From Fasciolopsis buskii (lineage: Eukaryota; Platyhelminthes; Trematoda; Plagiorchiida; Fasciolidae), in assembly GCA_008360955.1 (NCBI GenBank), contig LUCM01001905.1:1-64000 (forward strand): DNA of 64,000 bases, given 5' to 3'. The notes under the pieces were generated by a model, which saw only the letters and a program-made list of their open reading frames with translations, ran no database searches and was not told the DNA's origin. The translations under genes and the position numbers were made by a program. The first letter of the stretch is position 1. Each line of letters opens with the position of its first letter. Positions 21,011-34,500 of the stretch are shown here, in pieces.

Positions 21011-24000
21011 CCTTCAATAATGGTCAGTTCCCCTGCTCTCATTTGATTTCGAGATTGAATATCGCCCCAATGAAGGACAATGGAAAGTTAATGGAATTTC
21101 GCGATTTCCCACGTCGTAACCTACATCGTCTGAAGAATCCAGATCGTAACGGTTGAGGAAATGCCGTGTGCACATTCCAAAAAGGGATAACATCGATAAT
21201 TGAATTAAACAGACTATCCACAATGAACATCAGAAGATAGGTCAGTGTTCTGTCAGTTGCCATTGAACCGTCCAAACTGCTGATTTTATCGACCTGTACG
21301 TTTCACCACTGCATTGTAAACCAGTCCATTCGGTTACATTCTGACCGGTCTAATTCGGAGAATTGTTTGTTCTCGTCGGACGAGGCAAACCAGACTAGCG
21401 TACTGAAATCAAAAAGTTCATCTCTAGCTAACTTCGTGGTTCATTCAGCCATCAGACGTGCCCGGATTGATTGAGCTCATTCCATTGCATTTTCGTTGTT
21501 CACCCGTATCAGTTGTATACTCTTGATTATGTTCGGAGACAGAGTTGCGATTCCATGCACTTTACGGTACTTGTTCTCCAGCAACTTCACTTGGGTCACC
21601 CAGAATCGATCCCATGAAAAGCATCGCGATCAGTTTTGGTGATTGACCGTTTATGGACAGATGCACTGAAGATGAGGAGTGCTGATGTTAACGTTGACAG
21701 CGAGCAGTCGAATTTCCAACGAAAGAGAGCTGCACTTCACGGCCAACGCTTGCAAGCTCCTGGTTGAGAATTTCTATCGATTATGTTGTCTCCATAAGTA
21801 AGGCGTTGTGCCCATTGTTGGTAGATGCGTACCTGAAATGACTCATGTTACCACCAGTCCCTGGAAAAGCCATGGATTGTATATTGTATCCGCCCAGCGT
21901 GGCCTTCTCGAACTGAACGTAGGGAACCACGATTCCGAACTGCGCAAGCTGACTTCAGCTGCATTGGCCAAACTACCCAGACGTTCAGTAAAACAGGTTC
22001 ATAGCTTTGAAGGAAAAAGAGAAGCATTACTAGAGAGACAATGATAGCGGAACGCAAGTTTCGTTTAGCTTGTTGTGTAATGGCTTCAAATGCGTCATTT
22101 TACTTGGTTTAATTTTCAGGACTTAACACGAAGAAGGGCAAAGCTAGATAGCTAGATAAAACTTGGAGTGTTGTTCGTCTAAATGTACCCCTCTGACTAT
22201 GTACCCAGTGGTCCGAACTACGAAGGCCACCAGTGAAATATGCCACACTGACAACAACGATTCAAATCTAGGCCCTCATCTAATGTAGTTGGTAACCCCC
22301 AGAGAAACAACTTTCCATTTAAAATGTACTTGGTTTGATCAGAACAATTCGCCGGTTGCGACACAAATACAGTCAACCGAACTCATGATGTACATGTCAG
22401 AATGACACACAGTCTGAATCGGTCAAACTAAACTGCAATTTAAATCACTAGGATACTATTCATATCGATTCCACTCATCTATCAAACATCGCCGTGAAAG
22501 GTTAGGCCAAAAGTGCAAGGCTACTTTGCTTCTGCTTAGGCCATGCGACATTGAGACCTATAAGACCGAACTCAGGTGAGTAATACACGGGCTAAGGCTC
22601 CGAACTGCTACACGCTGGAAAACAGGGTGGGAAAGCAACCAGTCGTCCTAATATTTGAACAAAGAAAAATTGGTATGATTTTCGTGACACCCTTAGAGGC
22701 GGACGGGGAGCCGTTCGAAATGAAGATCAAAGAAAAGACAAGTCCGAAACACGTTGGCAACCAGCTAATGACTTTTAACCTGAGGAGACCCCTATGAACA
22801 GCTTCATTATAACAATGAGGAAGATCGCGTTGGCCGAACAGAGACCAGTAGATCGTTCGTGGTTGATTATGCGTCATGCGAATGAAGTGGAACCAAGATG
22901 ACCGACTGAATTTTTTTGTTCTAGCTTAACTTTTATGACATAAAGCCCAAATCTTCGGCCTACCTGAGTACTACAGCCACTTGTAGGGAGAGACTTTGTC
23001 GACGTCTGTTCTTCTTCTGAACCGGGTTCAGCGAAAGACCATCGAGGTGATCGACAACCGCTTCTTAACATCGAATCTGCAGTCACTAGCCCATCGTTGG
23101 GCGGTTGCTTCGTTATCTCTTTTCTACAGATAGTACTTTGCTTTTTGTTCTCCGTAACATACCTCAGCAGTTCCACGTTTTGTCACGTTTTACAGCTGCT
23201 TTCACACAGAGGCAGCTGGTTGCATCTATCAAGTTTCTGTAACCAGGTTTCGTAGTTCTTTCTTCCAGTTTTCTTTTCCCCAGACCTTAAAACTGCGGAA
23301 GACCTTCTCTCTCACACATACACACACTGTGATTTCTAATCCATTCACAATTTCTCTCTTTAAAACCATAATCTATGAACTGACTGTTAAATGAATGTTC
23401 CCTCTTTTTCCATACTACAATATGCCGTTTGCCCATCGGGGTTTATTCCTCTAACTGTTCCCTATCTAGCTCGAATTCTCACCAGTCAGAAACTAGTCGT
23501 GAATGACATTCTATGCAATCTCTTTTAACTTTGTTTCACTTTTCGCTCCGTGTTTTTCCCACTGTGAATTATGTTGGGGTGAAAAATTCGTCCTTTTTGA
23601 CTGAAATGCGGACACATGTGTACACAAAAGTTCAATACAATACAATAAAAAGAGAATGTGGTTACTCAGAGGATGATGTCACGTTTGCTTGAAGAGAGAA
23701 ATTTCAGTCTGGGTAGTTGATCCACCCATCGCAGCTCACAAACAAAGCGGTGTCGTTGTAGCGAACACGTATCAGCGACCCATGATGCACGTCAGATATA
23801 TCAGTTCTTGCGCAATCTACTGCATTGATTGGTATATCTCCACAAACCCGAACACATTGAAATTTACTGGTTATTTATTATTCGTAGTGTTTCTTTTTCT
23901 GGCCTCGTTGATAATTTTACTGATTACATAAGCGTCTTCTCTAGTATGCTATCAAATTGTGTGGGTTTTCCCCTATGCCTCGTATGTGGTGAATTTGATG

Positions 24001-27000
24001 GGTTCGGTGCCATATTGCTGAATGCTCATACGCAAACAGAGTTGTTATTTTTCCTGCCAGAGCTGATGCTTGCCTCGCCTTGTGCTTCGCGTACGATTCC
24101 ATCCTTTTTAACGTCAGTTGTGATCCCCGTTGTTGTTTGTGGTCGCATTAGGGATAGATTGGTCCACAGGATTCGCAGGAAATCCAGTCACCCACGTTCT
24201 CCATGAAATCGGAATTGAAGGCTTCGTAGGTGTTGGTGTGAGACTAAAAGCCTCGAAATGTTAAACAAGATGGAATTCTCTCTGTTCGCGCATAATCATC
24301 CATCATCATTTTGTGACACCCCGATCGATAACTGAAGCTTGGCTGGGACAAATGCTTCATTTTAGGAACCTTATACATGCTTACACCGAAATCGTACTTC
24401 CTATTTCAAAATCAAACATTTGTGTCGAAAATAGGGCAGACATTAAAAAATAAAAAGCATTATTTGGTAGAGATTCATGACAATGATCTCGAGATAAAAT
24501 GGTACTCGTGTTTACTTGCTATATTAACCATAAAGAACTATCAAAATACTCGGAAAATTGTTTCGATTGTACAGCATTAGCCCGAAAGAATTTGTCCCAG
24601 ATACCGATTTTATCCATCTAGATTATCTATCATTCTTCTTTACACTTAGCTATCGATTTATCTCTACATTGAACATAGCTAAAAAATTTGGAAATTTTAA
24701 AGGCTTCCCTTGATGCGAACTCAAATGAGTGAGGCTCAGATAGATTACCAGCAGATTCAATCGAAGATGTCAATCGATAACTCCCTGTCCTGCTTAAGTA
24801 ACGATGTCTGAATTCGGTCCCATCGATTGTTGGTTTGAAAGTCCAACAGAAAATAATGTTCCTTCTAATTGTCTCTATATGTTACCAGCCCGTCTTTTTA
24901 ACTTCGTTCCCGATCAACTCTGTATGCATTGATCTCTCATCCACCGTTCTTACCCTTCTTGAACAGCGGATTTAAAGCTGGTCACTCATTCCTCTAACTT
25001 CGGTGATCCCGTTTACGATTGTACATATCCTTTCTGTGAAGGGATTTATGTTGCACTTGAAAAACCTGTTACACACTGTTGGGCTAAATCATCCCCCCAG
25101 CCTGAATCGACCAAAACTTTGTTCATTAACTAGGCCTCTTACTGAAAGAAAGACGTTTTGCTGTGAACAGATTAGTGTGGTCATGTTCTCAAACCTTACC
25201 ACTCCAGTTTGTGCTGAGCGTCGTTTGAGTGATTGAACAGTATTCACTCGTCGAATCAGGCTGGAAATCAACAGTTAGACAATAACTTGCAGCAAATGGC
25301 CCCATTTCCTCCTCGAGGCAGCCTTCTACTTCCCCAACTTGGCCATCTCCGGTTCATTTTCTTATTAAAATAACAAAATACGGAGTCATTCATCCATCTA
25401 CACTGTGTCCCGATAATTAACCTTCCTAAAACTCACTCCACACGTACCTTTTGGTAACGTCCAGTCAATAAAATTTCAGAAACGCACCTTTTTGGTCAAC
25501 TTGTACACTCGTTGAATCGACGAACCACTAGGCAAATGAAAAGGGGAAACCACAGTAGGCTATAGGCCACATCTGCAAAATTGGATTGATGGAATTCCGT
25601 AGCTCAAAATTCGCTTCTGAGAGCCCCGGCATTACGAACGCACGATCTCTCTATTGGTTTCCCAAATGACTGTCTGCCTTCACGGGCCAATCGATCCACC
25701 TACTCAGTCTGTAGTGAAAAATTAAAATATTTGCTGTTGGGTAGTTTCAAGACTTGAGTTCTCTGTTCGCAATATCTTGAGTGCACACCAGACGATCTTT
25801 ACTTAGGTGAGTGTCCGGTGAGCCCAATTGATCAGATGGTCACATGAGTCATCCGACTATAAAAAGTACACAGTGTGTTGTCTTCTATCGTTATGGTTCC
25901 TGCTCGATCAAACGTGTGAAGTGTTACGCGACTGTATAAATAAAAATGTGCAGATATAAACCTTCTGAATTGACAATATTGAACCACTAAGAGAGTTTGT
26001 TCAAGAAGTGGACGTTCCGCTTCGGTGGACTTCGTTCATTTACTCCATTTGTCATCGACAGTTCACTTGACAGCAGAGGAAGTGCTGTTCAAGCCCGCAC
26101 TTTCTCCAAAAACCATTCATGAAGCCAATTTGTCATCATTTTTCTATGCTCTACTTTCATTTGTTCTGTGAATGTTTTCGATAACTGTCTTCTTGTCACA
26201 GATTCTGACGATGTCGTTAATAAGAATAAACCTTTCAAACTTTTCCAAGAACCCCAAACTTATGAGTAATATAAAATTGATTTCCGATTTGTCTTCATGT
26301 CACATTCTTAAAATGAACCCTTCCAAACATCCGGGTGTTTTATCTTCATCGGCTAAGTGCCACATACACGCGGAGGAATCTAACTGTAATCCATAGATTT
26401 CTATCAATGGAAAACAGTACTCCGTTCAGACCACTGCCAAATACCTCTGCATTACAATTTTGTGGCTTAATCAAGTCGTTGCAAACCTCCATAAGATCAA
26501 AAATCTCTTGTTTAATGTTCATCTAAGAGTTACACCTACCCCAATCCATTTAATCGAAAACTCAGCTTTCATTTACACGCGCAGGTCTAAATTTATTGCG
26601 CACTTTTGACTCGACCATAATATTAAGCCTGTAGGAAATGTTCATTCACCACGCTGACTAGTCAGCCTCATTCCCTCTTTCATACCGTAATAGACAGATT
26701 TGTATACCCATCACGGGCTCCTAATCCAAGCATGCATGTTTCTTGTGATACTTTACAATGCGCGGCTTCTCTCTGATGCGCGTCCTGTTACGGAAAACCT
26801 TTAGGCCAAACTCCATCGCAGTCACTTAACTTTTTGAACAAAGTGGTGAACCATGTGGCAGCTGAATATTCAGCCCTTCCTCCCAGATTGAATTAAAGCA
26901 TTTTCTTTGTTTGACCGTCCGAAGGCCTTTCCCAGAACAATATGGCCTTGGAACCTAGTCCACGGAGTGATAGCAACATTAAAAATAGGAGGTTTTCATT

Positions 27001-28044
27001 AATGGATGGCAGTCACAAATGCTAATGGGGTTGACTATCTGTCAGAATCTGCAAGCAATAAACAAACTCGTCAGCCCCATAAGACTTAATTTGGTTGTGT
27101 AAAGCCCAACAAAGTGACAAATATTTTGGAGGTTCAATGTCATTTCTCACTGATATGCACATAAAATGACAAGAAGTAATGATAGAGAACCAGTGGGAAA
27201 TCACGAGGGATACTCTCTTTAAGACTGGTATAATGTTCAGCTTACTCAAATCACATAATGCAGTTCAGTTGTGATGGTTTCAACCGTATTGTCATATCTA
27301 AAACATAAGCAATTAAATAAACTCATTTTCAGTGAATTTTAATTTCATCTTGTTGATATGAATGCAGTCTTGATACCTGAATTAGTAACAAAGAATCCGA
27401 CCGATAGGAATAAGGCACAGATATAGACCTCTAGTGTCTACTGAAATGACCCCAACCCGAAATGCGCAATTGAAGACAACGATAGGCTGGAAAACAGCGT
27501 CCCACTTTATTAGCAAATCATGAGTACGTAAGTAATGAAGAATCCTTATTGGTGGAATATATTTGAGTTAGATCAATTTGCGACATGCATATACTTCTCG
27601 TTCTTGAGTGAGCAGAGTTCTGACCGGCTGGTTAAATGCACATGCTACAGAAGAACCGTACCTGACAAGATCATGTGATCTTTACACAGATTCATTGTAA
27701 CAGTACCTATGAACAGACTCTGGCTCGTTCTCTTGTCTCCTTCGGTTTATTGAATTTCCCAGTGGTTGGCACTTTAAACATGGCCATTTCTAGCGTAGCC
27801 ATCACAATGTTCTCTAGTCATAAAGCACCGAAATTCCAAAGTGAAATGCGTCCTCAGTGAACAATGCGCGCGTTGGCAGAATATTATCTTCGGTGTAAAT
27901 TCATTTCTAGTTTATATTAAGTCTTATCTGCAGAAATGCAGTATAAGTTTTGGTATGTAATTCGAGCTAGAAATCCACCGATATGAAGAATCTCAATTCG
28001 ATACAGTATAGCTCACATTTTTGGTCTGACAGGTTTGCGAATGC

Positions 28045-28046
<2 letters not shown>
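21011..28046. other. Long non-coding stretch
   Basis: About 7 kb without a recognisable gene or transposon. A 73-codon frame at 22576-22797 (plus) is lysine/glutamate rich but has no motif. The rest is A+T rich with short chance frames, as expected for intron or intergenic DNA. Confidence 0.4.
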
Positions 28047-28095
<49 letters not shown>

Positions 28096-28731
28096 NNNNN
28101 NNNNNNNNNNNNNNNNNNNNNNNNNNNNNNNNNNNNNNNNNNNNNNNNNNNNNNNNNNNNNNNNNNNNNNNNNNNNNNNNNNNNNNNNNNNNNNNNNNNN
28201 NNNNNNNNNNNNNNNNNNNNNNNNNNNNNNNNNNNNNNNNNNNNNNNNNNNNNNNNNNNNNNNNNNNNNNNNNNNNNNNNNNNNNNNNNNNNNNNNNNNN
28301 NNNNNNNNNNNNNNNNNNNNNNNNNNNNNNNNNNNNNNNNNNNNNNNNNNNNNNNNNNNNNNNNNNNNNNNNNNNNNNNNNNNNNNNNNNNNNNNNNNNN
28401 NNNNNNNNNNNNNNNNNNNNNNNNNNNNNNNNNNNNNNNNNNNNNNNNNNNNNNNNNNNNNNNNNNNNNNNNNNNNNNNNNNNNNNNNNNNNNNNNNNNN
28501 NNNNNNNNNNNNNNNNNNNNNNNNNNNNNNNNNNNNNNNNNNNNNNNNNNNNNNNNNNNNNNNNNNNNNNNNNNNNNNNNNNNNNNNNNNNNNNNNNNNN
28601 NNNNNNNNNNNNNNNNNNNNNNNNNNNNNNNNNNNNNNNNNNNNNNNNNNNNNNNNNNNNNNNNNNNNNNNNNNNNNNNNNNNNNNNNNNNNNNNNNNNN
28701 NNNNNNNNNNNNNNNNNNNNNNNNNNNNNNN

Positions 28732-28760
<29 letters not shown>
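28047..28760. repeat. TA microsatellite interrupted by an assembly gap
   Basis: A pure TA run at 28047-28095 is followed by 636 Ns (28096-28731), then another pure AT run at 28732-28760. Long frames predicted across this region are artefacts of N and TA translation. Confidence 0.97.
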
Positions 28761-28763
<3 letters not shown>

Positions 28764-29122
28764 GCAGCAAGTAGTATCTGGATGCGTGAACAAAATTTAC
28801 CCGGGAGCACACGACCGGTTTCGCGGTTATTGTCGCTCGTCAGGTATGCATACCCGGTGCTCTCTTGTGCAAGCATCCGCATACTTGTACACTCCGAATT
28901 GATATTTCTCACCAGAATCGAATCTGTAGCATGAGGAGTGTGCATGGAAGCTCTTCGTCGAAGAGTCCATAGAAGAACCAGCTGGGCTGAGCCAACCTTA
29001 GGAACGAGGGCAGGATGCCCCAGAATATACATATGTATATATAGCAGCTGTAAGTAGTATCCGAAGAGCTTCTATGCGCACTAGTGATGCTACAGATTAG
29101 ATTCTGATGATATATATATATA
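28761..29122 (-). repeat. Hammerhead-bearing repeat with fold-back arm
   Basis: The repeat abuts the AT run. It contains the hammerhead ribozyme (28800-28857) and a long minus-strand open frame of low information. An inverted arm is also present: 28911-28957 is the reverse complement of 29065-29113 with about five mismatches, separated by about 107 bases. A second TA-rich tract (29034-29042, 29107-29122) follows. A block beginning agtagtatc occurs at both 28770 and 29051. The arrangement resembles terminal repeats of Penelope-like elements or retrozymes, which are known to carry hammerheads. No RT is adjacent. Confidence 0.6.
28800..28857 (-). ncRNA. Type I minimal hammerhead self-cleaving ribozyme
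   Basis: Read on the minus strand, the whole conserved core is present. CUGACGA lies at 28843-28837, stem II GCG/CGC with an 8-base loop at 28836-28823, and GAAA at 28822-28819. A minimal helix III, A-C-C-G-G-U (self-complementary), lies at 28819-28814, and C17 at 28813 completes the GUC cleavage triplet. Helix I pairs GCAUAC (28849-28844) with GUGUGC (28812-28807), six pairs including one G-U. After a small internal loop a further CCGGG/CCCGG stem (28857-28853 with 28805-28801) forms. The very short palindromic helix III is the form known from PLEs and retrozymes, which cleave best as dimers. Predicted cleavage lies between 28813 and 28812. Confidence 0.85.
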
Positions 29123-31469
29123 CCGTAAAGCGAACTTAGCGCGGTTAAATCCAAGGGCTGACAGTCAGATAGATCTCAGGTTATTCTCAGAAGAAACAAA
29201 ATTATCTCGTCGGCTGTGACTGGTTCTAGGGGGCTTTCACTGAGCTCCAAGCGCTACCTGTTTCGCGATGGGTAGACGACTCTGTTTCTAGATTAGAAAG
29301 AGAGGTTAAGCCCAGTTATATAAGTCACAAAGTTAGTTCCTGCATGTGCTCTACCGACCAGGCTTTATCAAAACCTACGATATGAACACGTTGCAAAGTT
29401 ACTAAATACGGGTCCATAAAACTATCCTCAATAGAGTACTGACAATCTTTCAGATTGAAACATTTCAGCTTTCTAATTGACTTGTGGACATCTTGGAAAC
29501 AGATAGATTTTCCTTTTACCCGACAGTCTATCAAATTGAAATCGATACCATCCTCTGCATTTATCAAGTGGGCCAAAAGATTGCGACAAAATTATGCGAC
29601 TAGGATTCACTTGGCAAATTGCTCAATATATTCAAATATACCTTCGAAGTAAATGAATTAAAAAAATGTAAACCGGTTTATTTTGAAAATATTTTTGCAT
29701 CTGCAACTCATTGCATCCGCGTGTGCAATATTTGTGACAGGGCTTTTCTGCCATTTCAAGGCTGTTGAAGGGATCTCTTCGGCTATAGTAGAAATCGAAT
29801 TCAGGAAGATGGCGTATAAATTTCACGTTGATGATCATCTGACCGTCGCGGGTTGTCCGAAACATCAACTTTGCACTAACACTGGTGAGGGATGCTTCGC
29901 ACTGCATCGTTGCCCAGTTCGACTAGAGAGGGGAAACCGTATGACCAACCGGCTTGAGTGGCATTATTTTAACGGGATAAATCAACTCAAGATTTCGCAC
30001 CTTAAAATTGGCAAAAGTTCCCTTACAACGGAAAAGTCACAATCGACTCACTTGTTATACTGACAACTGTATACACTGATTCATCCGTTCGGATTCAAAC
30101 CCCGTAACTTATGTTCGCAAACCCTGCATACAGCCAAAGGATTATCCAATGTGGCCATCAAAGATTAGTTTAAAACTACTTGTAACATTAACTATCAGCC
30201 GCAATTGACTGATGCTGTTTCAAAATGGCTGTTTGTGGAGATCCTGTCGCCCGCCCACAGGCAAACCGACAAGTTACAAGTATATCGAGCCCTAACTTTC
30301 TACTCAGCCGATTAAGTTTACTCCCAGATAACCATTCACGCGGTTACACACGGCCAATCGTATTCTGCACTTGCCACTAACGCCTGTTTTCTTTGGCCGA
30401 ATACTGTTTTTAGTGGTTGTGTATGGATTCTCGTGCACATGATTATGGTCTTCATCAAATGACGACATTCAACACGTTTATGTCTACTGACTGCATTCGT
30501 TTGTGAATCGGTGACAACGTTTGCCTGCTTACTCGTGTTGTATTTCGTCCAATAAAAACTCGATTCTGTTCAAACAAGTTTTCATGTGTTCTGATTCCAC
30601 CTGGAGCGCTTTGGTTACTAGAACATAACCCCAAAAACTTTATGCTTTCTTCTTTTCAGATAACCCAAAGATGCGTGCGATTCCCAATCAAGGTACCTCG
30701 CTTTTATTATGACGTTACTCTATCAGTTTTAGCACAGACAAACTACACGGGAGAGTAAATCTATCCAAACTGTGCTACATGAGTTAGGCATATGTAGCAC
30801 ATGTCTATTGTCTACTATGATGACGGACGGTATCTAAATCAGCCTGCAGTTTTAAAAATTTGCTGACCAGGAGGATTTAGAAGTTATTATGAATTTGTCT
30901 GAATACAATACCTTATCACAGCACGACAATTACTCCAGTAAACTTTCGGATAGAAAATCCAACTGGAGTCAGTTTTGACAGAAGCTTCGTGGCCACTCAG
31001 AGTACACGCACCGTCCATTGAATCAAATATTTTTAAATGAATGACGCTGTGAGCTCGTACACCGACTAACCGGAGCTTTCAAATCTTGATATCTCAGCGT
31101 GAACTTCGGGAGGGAAGAAGGTAGTCACAATTCCACAATACGATGAACCAGAGACCGCCGAATGGAATTTTAGTGTTTTCCGCCCTTGTGCATTCGTTTC
31201 CGTGACTCAAAAAGCGCCAACATGGCTCCCGATGGTCCCGGCAAAAATGTAGCTGAAGCTGCATTACTATGCGGTCTGTATTTTTATGATGTGATTCAAC
31301 CTTGAGTGTAGTCAAACGGAATGCCTCATAGCCGCTAAGGCACACTATATGAAGAAGAGGGGAGCTGGCAACCGTAACCCTGAGACTTGGTGTGACACAG
31401 AACCATATAAGGTCTCGTTAGGTCAGGTGTGGTAACGAACAAGCCGACAGCGAGTTGCTGTCTATCACC
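29123..31469. other. No gene recognised
   Basis: The frame at 29683-30063 lacks an ATG at its start and has no known domain. A 33-base open segment at 30660-30692 lies between a good acceptor (ttcttttcag) and gtacct. It could be a micro-exon but is too short to support. Confidence 0.35.
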
Positions 31470-31532
31470 GAAGTGGATCTGGGATTCGAACCTCTGAACC
31501 TTCTGGTGAGAGACTTAATCCGCTTGTTTGTA
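31470..31532 (-). repeat. tRNA-like SINE remnant
   Basis: On the minus strand a block with the spacing of a tRNA head (aagcggattaagtctctc) precedes a consensus B-box, ggttcgaatcc (31482-31492). The acceptor stem is not complementary, so it is not a functional tRNA gene. Confidence 0.4.
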
Positions 31533-34500
31533 GAAAACATCCTGTTCAGCAAGGAATTCAGTGGCTATGTAGAGTACGAGTATGCTCCGCCTTCGGAGTA
31601 TCTCGATGACTTTTGATCAGGCACAAAAAGGATAGTCCACAAACCAGTCGATGTGTTGTTTTCGTTTCTGATTAGCGTCATCTTATTGCACGTCACATGC
31701 TGAATGGCGCTAGCCGATTTCATCATAAAGAATGAAGTATGCTCGGGTTGTTAGACAAAATATATCCTCCTTATAATTTATAATGTTGAAAATTTCATAA
31801 ACCTAGTGAATTCCGTACGTTAAATTATTTCTAATGTATATATGTAAACTGTAAGTAGTAAATATATATTAGAAAACCAGCTATTTACGGCGTTATTGGG
31901 ATGCGGCCATAGTTACTGCCTCGGCTGACCAAGGATGGTAAATTGCTTCGCTGATCCACCTTATTTTCTTCGTCTAGCAGCCTCTGATTATCATCCAGTA
32001 GTCCCAGCCTGTTTTAGCATCCGAAACCTAGGTGGTCAAGTCACATTACTGAGCTGCCCCTTTGCAATGTGAGTAACCCAAAGTATGCTCATTCTACTAT
32101 ACATCGGGTCTAAATAAAGCAGCAAACCTAGATCTACTGAACTATGGTCAGAGGGTGATAAACGCCAAATCGGAGACAAGACACTATACAACAAGTGTAT
32201 AACGACGAACGATTTGAGCCATAGAAGGGCAAAATAGACTATTGCGACTGCTGAATGGAATCGGGGGAAATTGTCTTGCCTTTCATCTCCTACAGATTTG
32301 CCTCAACGTGTTTTCCGGCACTTCCTAAAGCGACTGCATTCACAAACGATGTTTCGCGATTGTGAAAATGCACGCCAGAGTAGGGAGGTTGATTGTTGCA
32401 TATCCAAACATAAGACTGACCTAACAGAAACAGGGACTCAAGGCGACAGCTATTGCGGTCGAGACTAACTGCAAAACAACTGCACTTCCAACTATACGTA
32501 AACCGTTGACATCTCGAATAACCTTATGTACATCATAATTTGAGTTAGAATCTACAAGTGCCTCTCCACTTGGACCAACACGAACATCTCTGTGTATTCG
32601 AACTGAAAGCCGAACGAAATAATAATGAGAATGTATTCGGTCAGATCGAATTATGAGACAAGGAAATGGAAATGATCATTCATCTAGCCTATGGAAATGC
32701 CAATTTTCTGTTGAATAATCACCTACGTAGACCTTGAGTTAGGATTTATAGAGAACCCTACCTTCTTTCGGTTTTTTCGGATAACCAAATTTTAGCTCCG
32801 TTTCGGCCTTTAAAAGTGGACGCTCCAATCTGAAGAGCATATCGATTTTAATCCCCTAATTATTTTCTTTTGAATTAATGTAAAAACCTATCGAAGCACC
32901 ATGCGTAGAGAGGAGGTCCAGTGTGAAAGAATTATCCCAGTTCAGTTTTTGGTTAAGGACGAGAAGACATCCCTCACTTAATGACACTGACTTTGCCGAG
33001 AGTCGCATTAAATTGTTTGTGAAGGAAGATAGCTGGCAAACAAGTTGAGAAAAGACCGAGCAAATGGAATATACTCAAAAGATCATCAGAAGTGATCGGT
33101 CTTCAGCGGAATCAATAAAAACTAGTGACATTTGCATAGTAGAAGATTTTTGCTCTGATATGAGTGATTCAAGCTGATGATTACCTTCTAAGCTTTGGTT
33201 CATGGAGGTTGTAGATTAGTCGTCTTTGCAGACCGGACATGTGAATTCATTTTAGTAGACAAACGCCTATATTTTAAACTGGATTCTGTACAGAGTGAAC
33301 GGAGGACCAAGAGAAATCATTTCAGATCAACCAAGCAACTGTTGGATATAAACAACGGGTCTTGCTCACAATCAACTGGAGCGAGGGAAGCGAAAAGTGG
33401 TGCTTTTTTGTCAATATGAAGCAGTAAGGAGAAAATGACAGAAAAGACGATTAGGGAAAAGCATCACCCGATATGCCCGAATAAAAGAACTACGACGAGC
33501 CTTCGAACAACGCGGTCTTATCGAGTCAACTTGGTCACTACACATTAAGATTCCAAGAATAGTGCGAAACACCGTACCCCGTGGCAACTATCGCCAAAGA
33601 AGCATTCTAAATCTCAAGTACGAGCTTCTCCAGCTTTCTTACTCCACTCGTGACCTTGTGCCATCAGGATATCATCCTTACGTACTCGATATGTACAGTA
33701 ATGGACAGCGTTAAGTTTGGCGAAACCAAGAAAATAGAAAACCGGTTCAACAAATTCATTGCAATCGGACCCGTCAACTTCCGACAAAATTATTGCAAAA
33801 AGTTTACTCATAAGTGAGGACCTGGTAGCAAATATTGATGGGAAATACATATGATTTTCTGTTTGTCGGATTTTCTAAGCAATTTTATACTTTTTCAAAT
33901 GGCGAGGACGAGCAACTATTACACCATACACGGAGTGCGCATCGTAACAAAGAACGGACTGGTAACAGCATTTGTAGAAAGATAGCTGAACGAGAGTCAC
34001 TTCCAAATACTAGCGGATATGAAAATATCCCTATCAAAAGAAGAATGGGTTGCTAGACTTTCGCGGATCGCCCAATTCTGACCATGTGAGACTGATCCCG
34101 TGCTTAGTAGACCATATATGGTAGATGGCAGCTGTCTGTTTCCCGACTCGTCACCATATCTGTTCCATTGAGATCTAGTGTGGTTCAATGCCACTCCACG
34201 TTTCAGGATTACTGCTAGCGGCTCCCCCTCTCTCGTGTCGTGTGTCCTATTGGCTATTGGACATGTCCATTCCTCTACGCTATTGCTCCTAACGTGTCAT
34301 AAAAAATTACTCACTGGGAATTAAGAGTTCAATTTAATCTGACCACCCTGTGGCACATCCTTCCAATAATATGAACTTCACTACTTATGATAATGAATAA
34401 ATGTTTGATGAAGCTGACTTGCTACCCAAAAATCCCAATTTAGAACCTTTACTCCACTCGGTGACTTTTCGTTAGCCTGGATCTCGGGTCAAAAAATTGG

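Noticed and set aside
27967..29032. Very long open frames across 28.0-29.0 kb on both strands
   Set aside because: They consist of translated TA repeat (alternating Ile-Tyr) and 636 Ns, so they are artefacts of the gap.
29683..30063. 126-codon frame with a signal-peptide-like start
   Set aside because: The apparent start codon is TTG rather than ATG, and no domain or splice sites support it.
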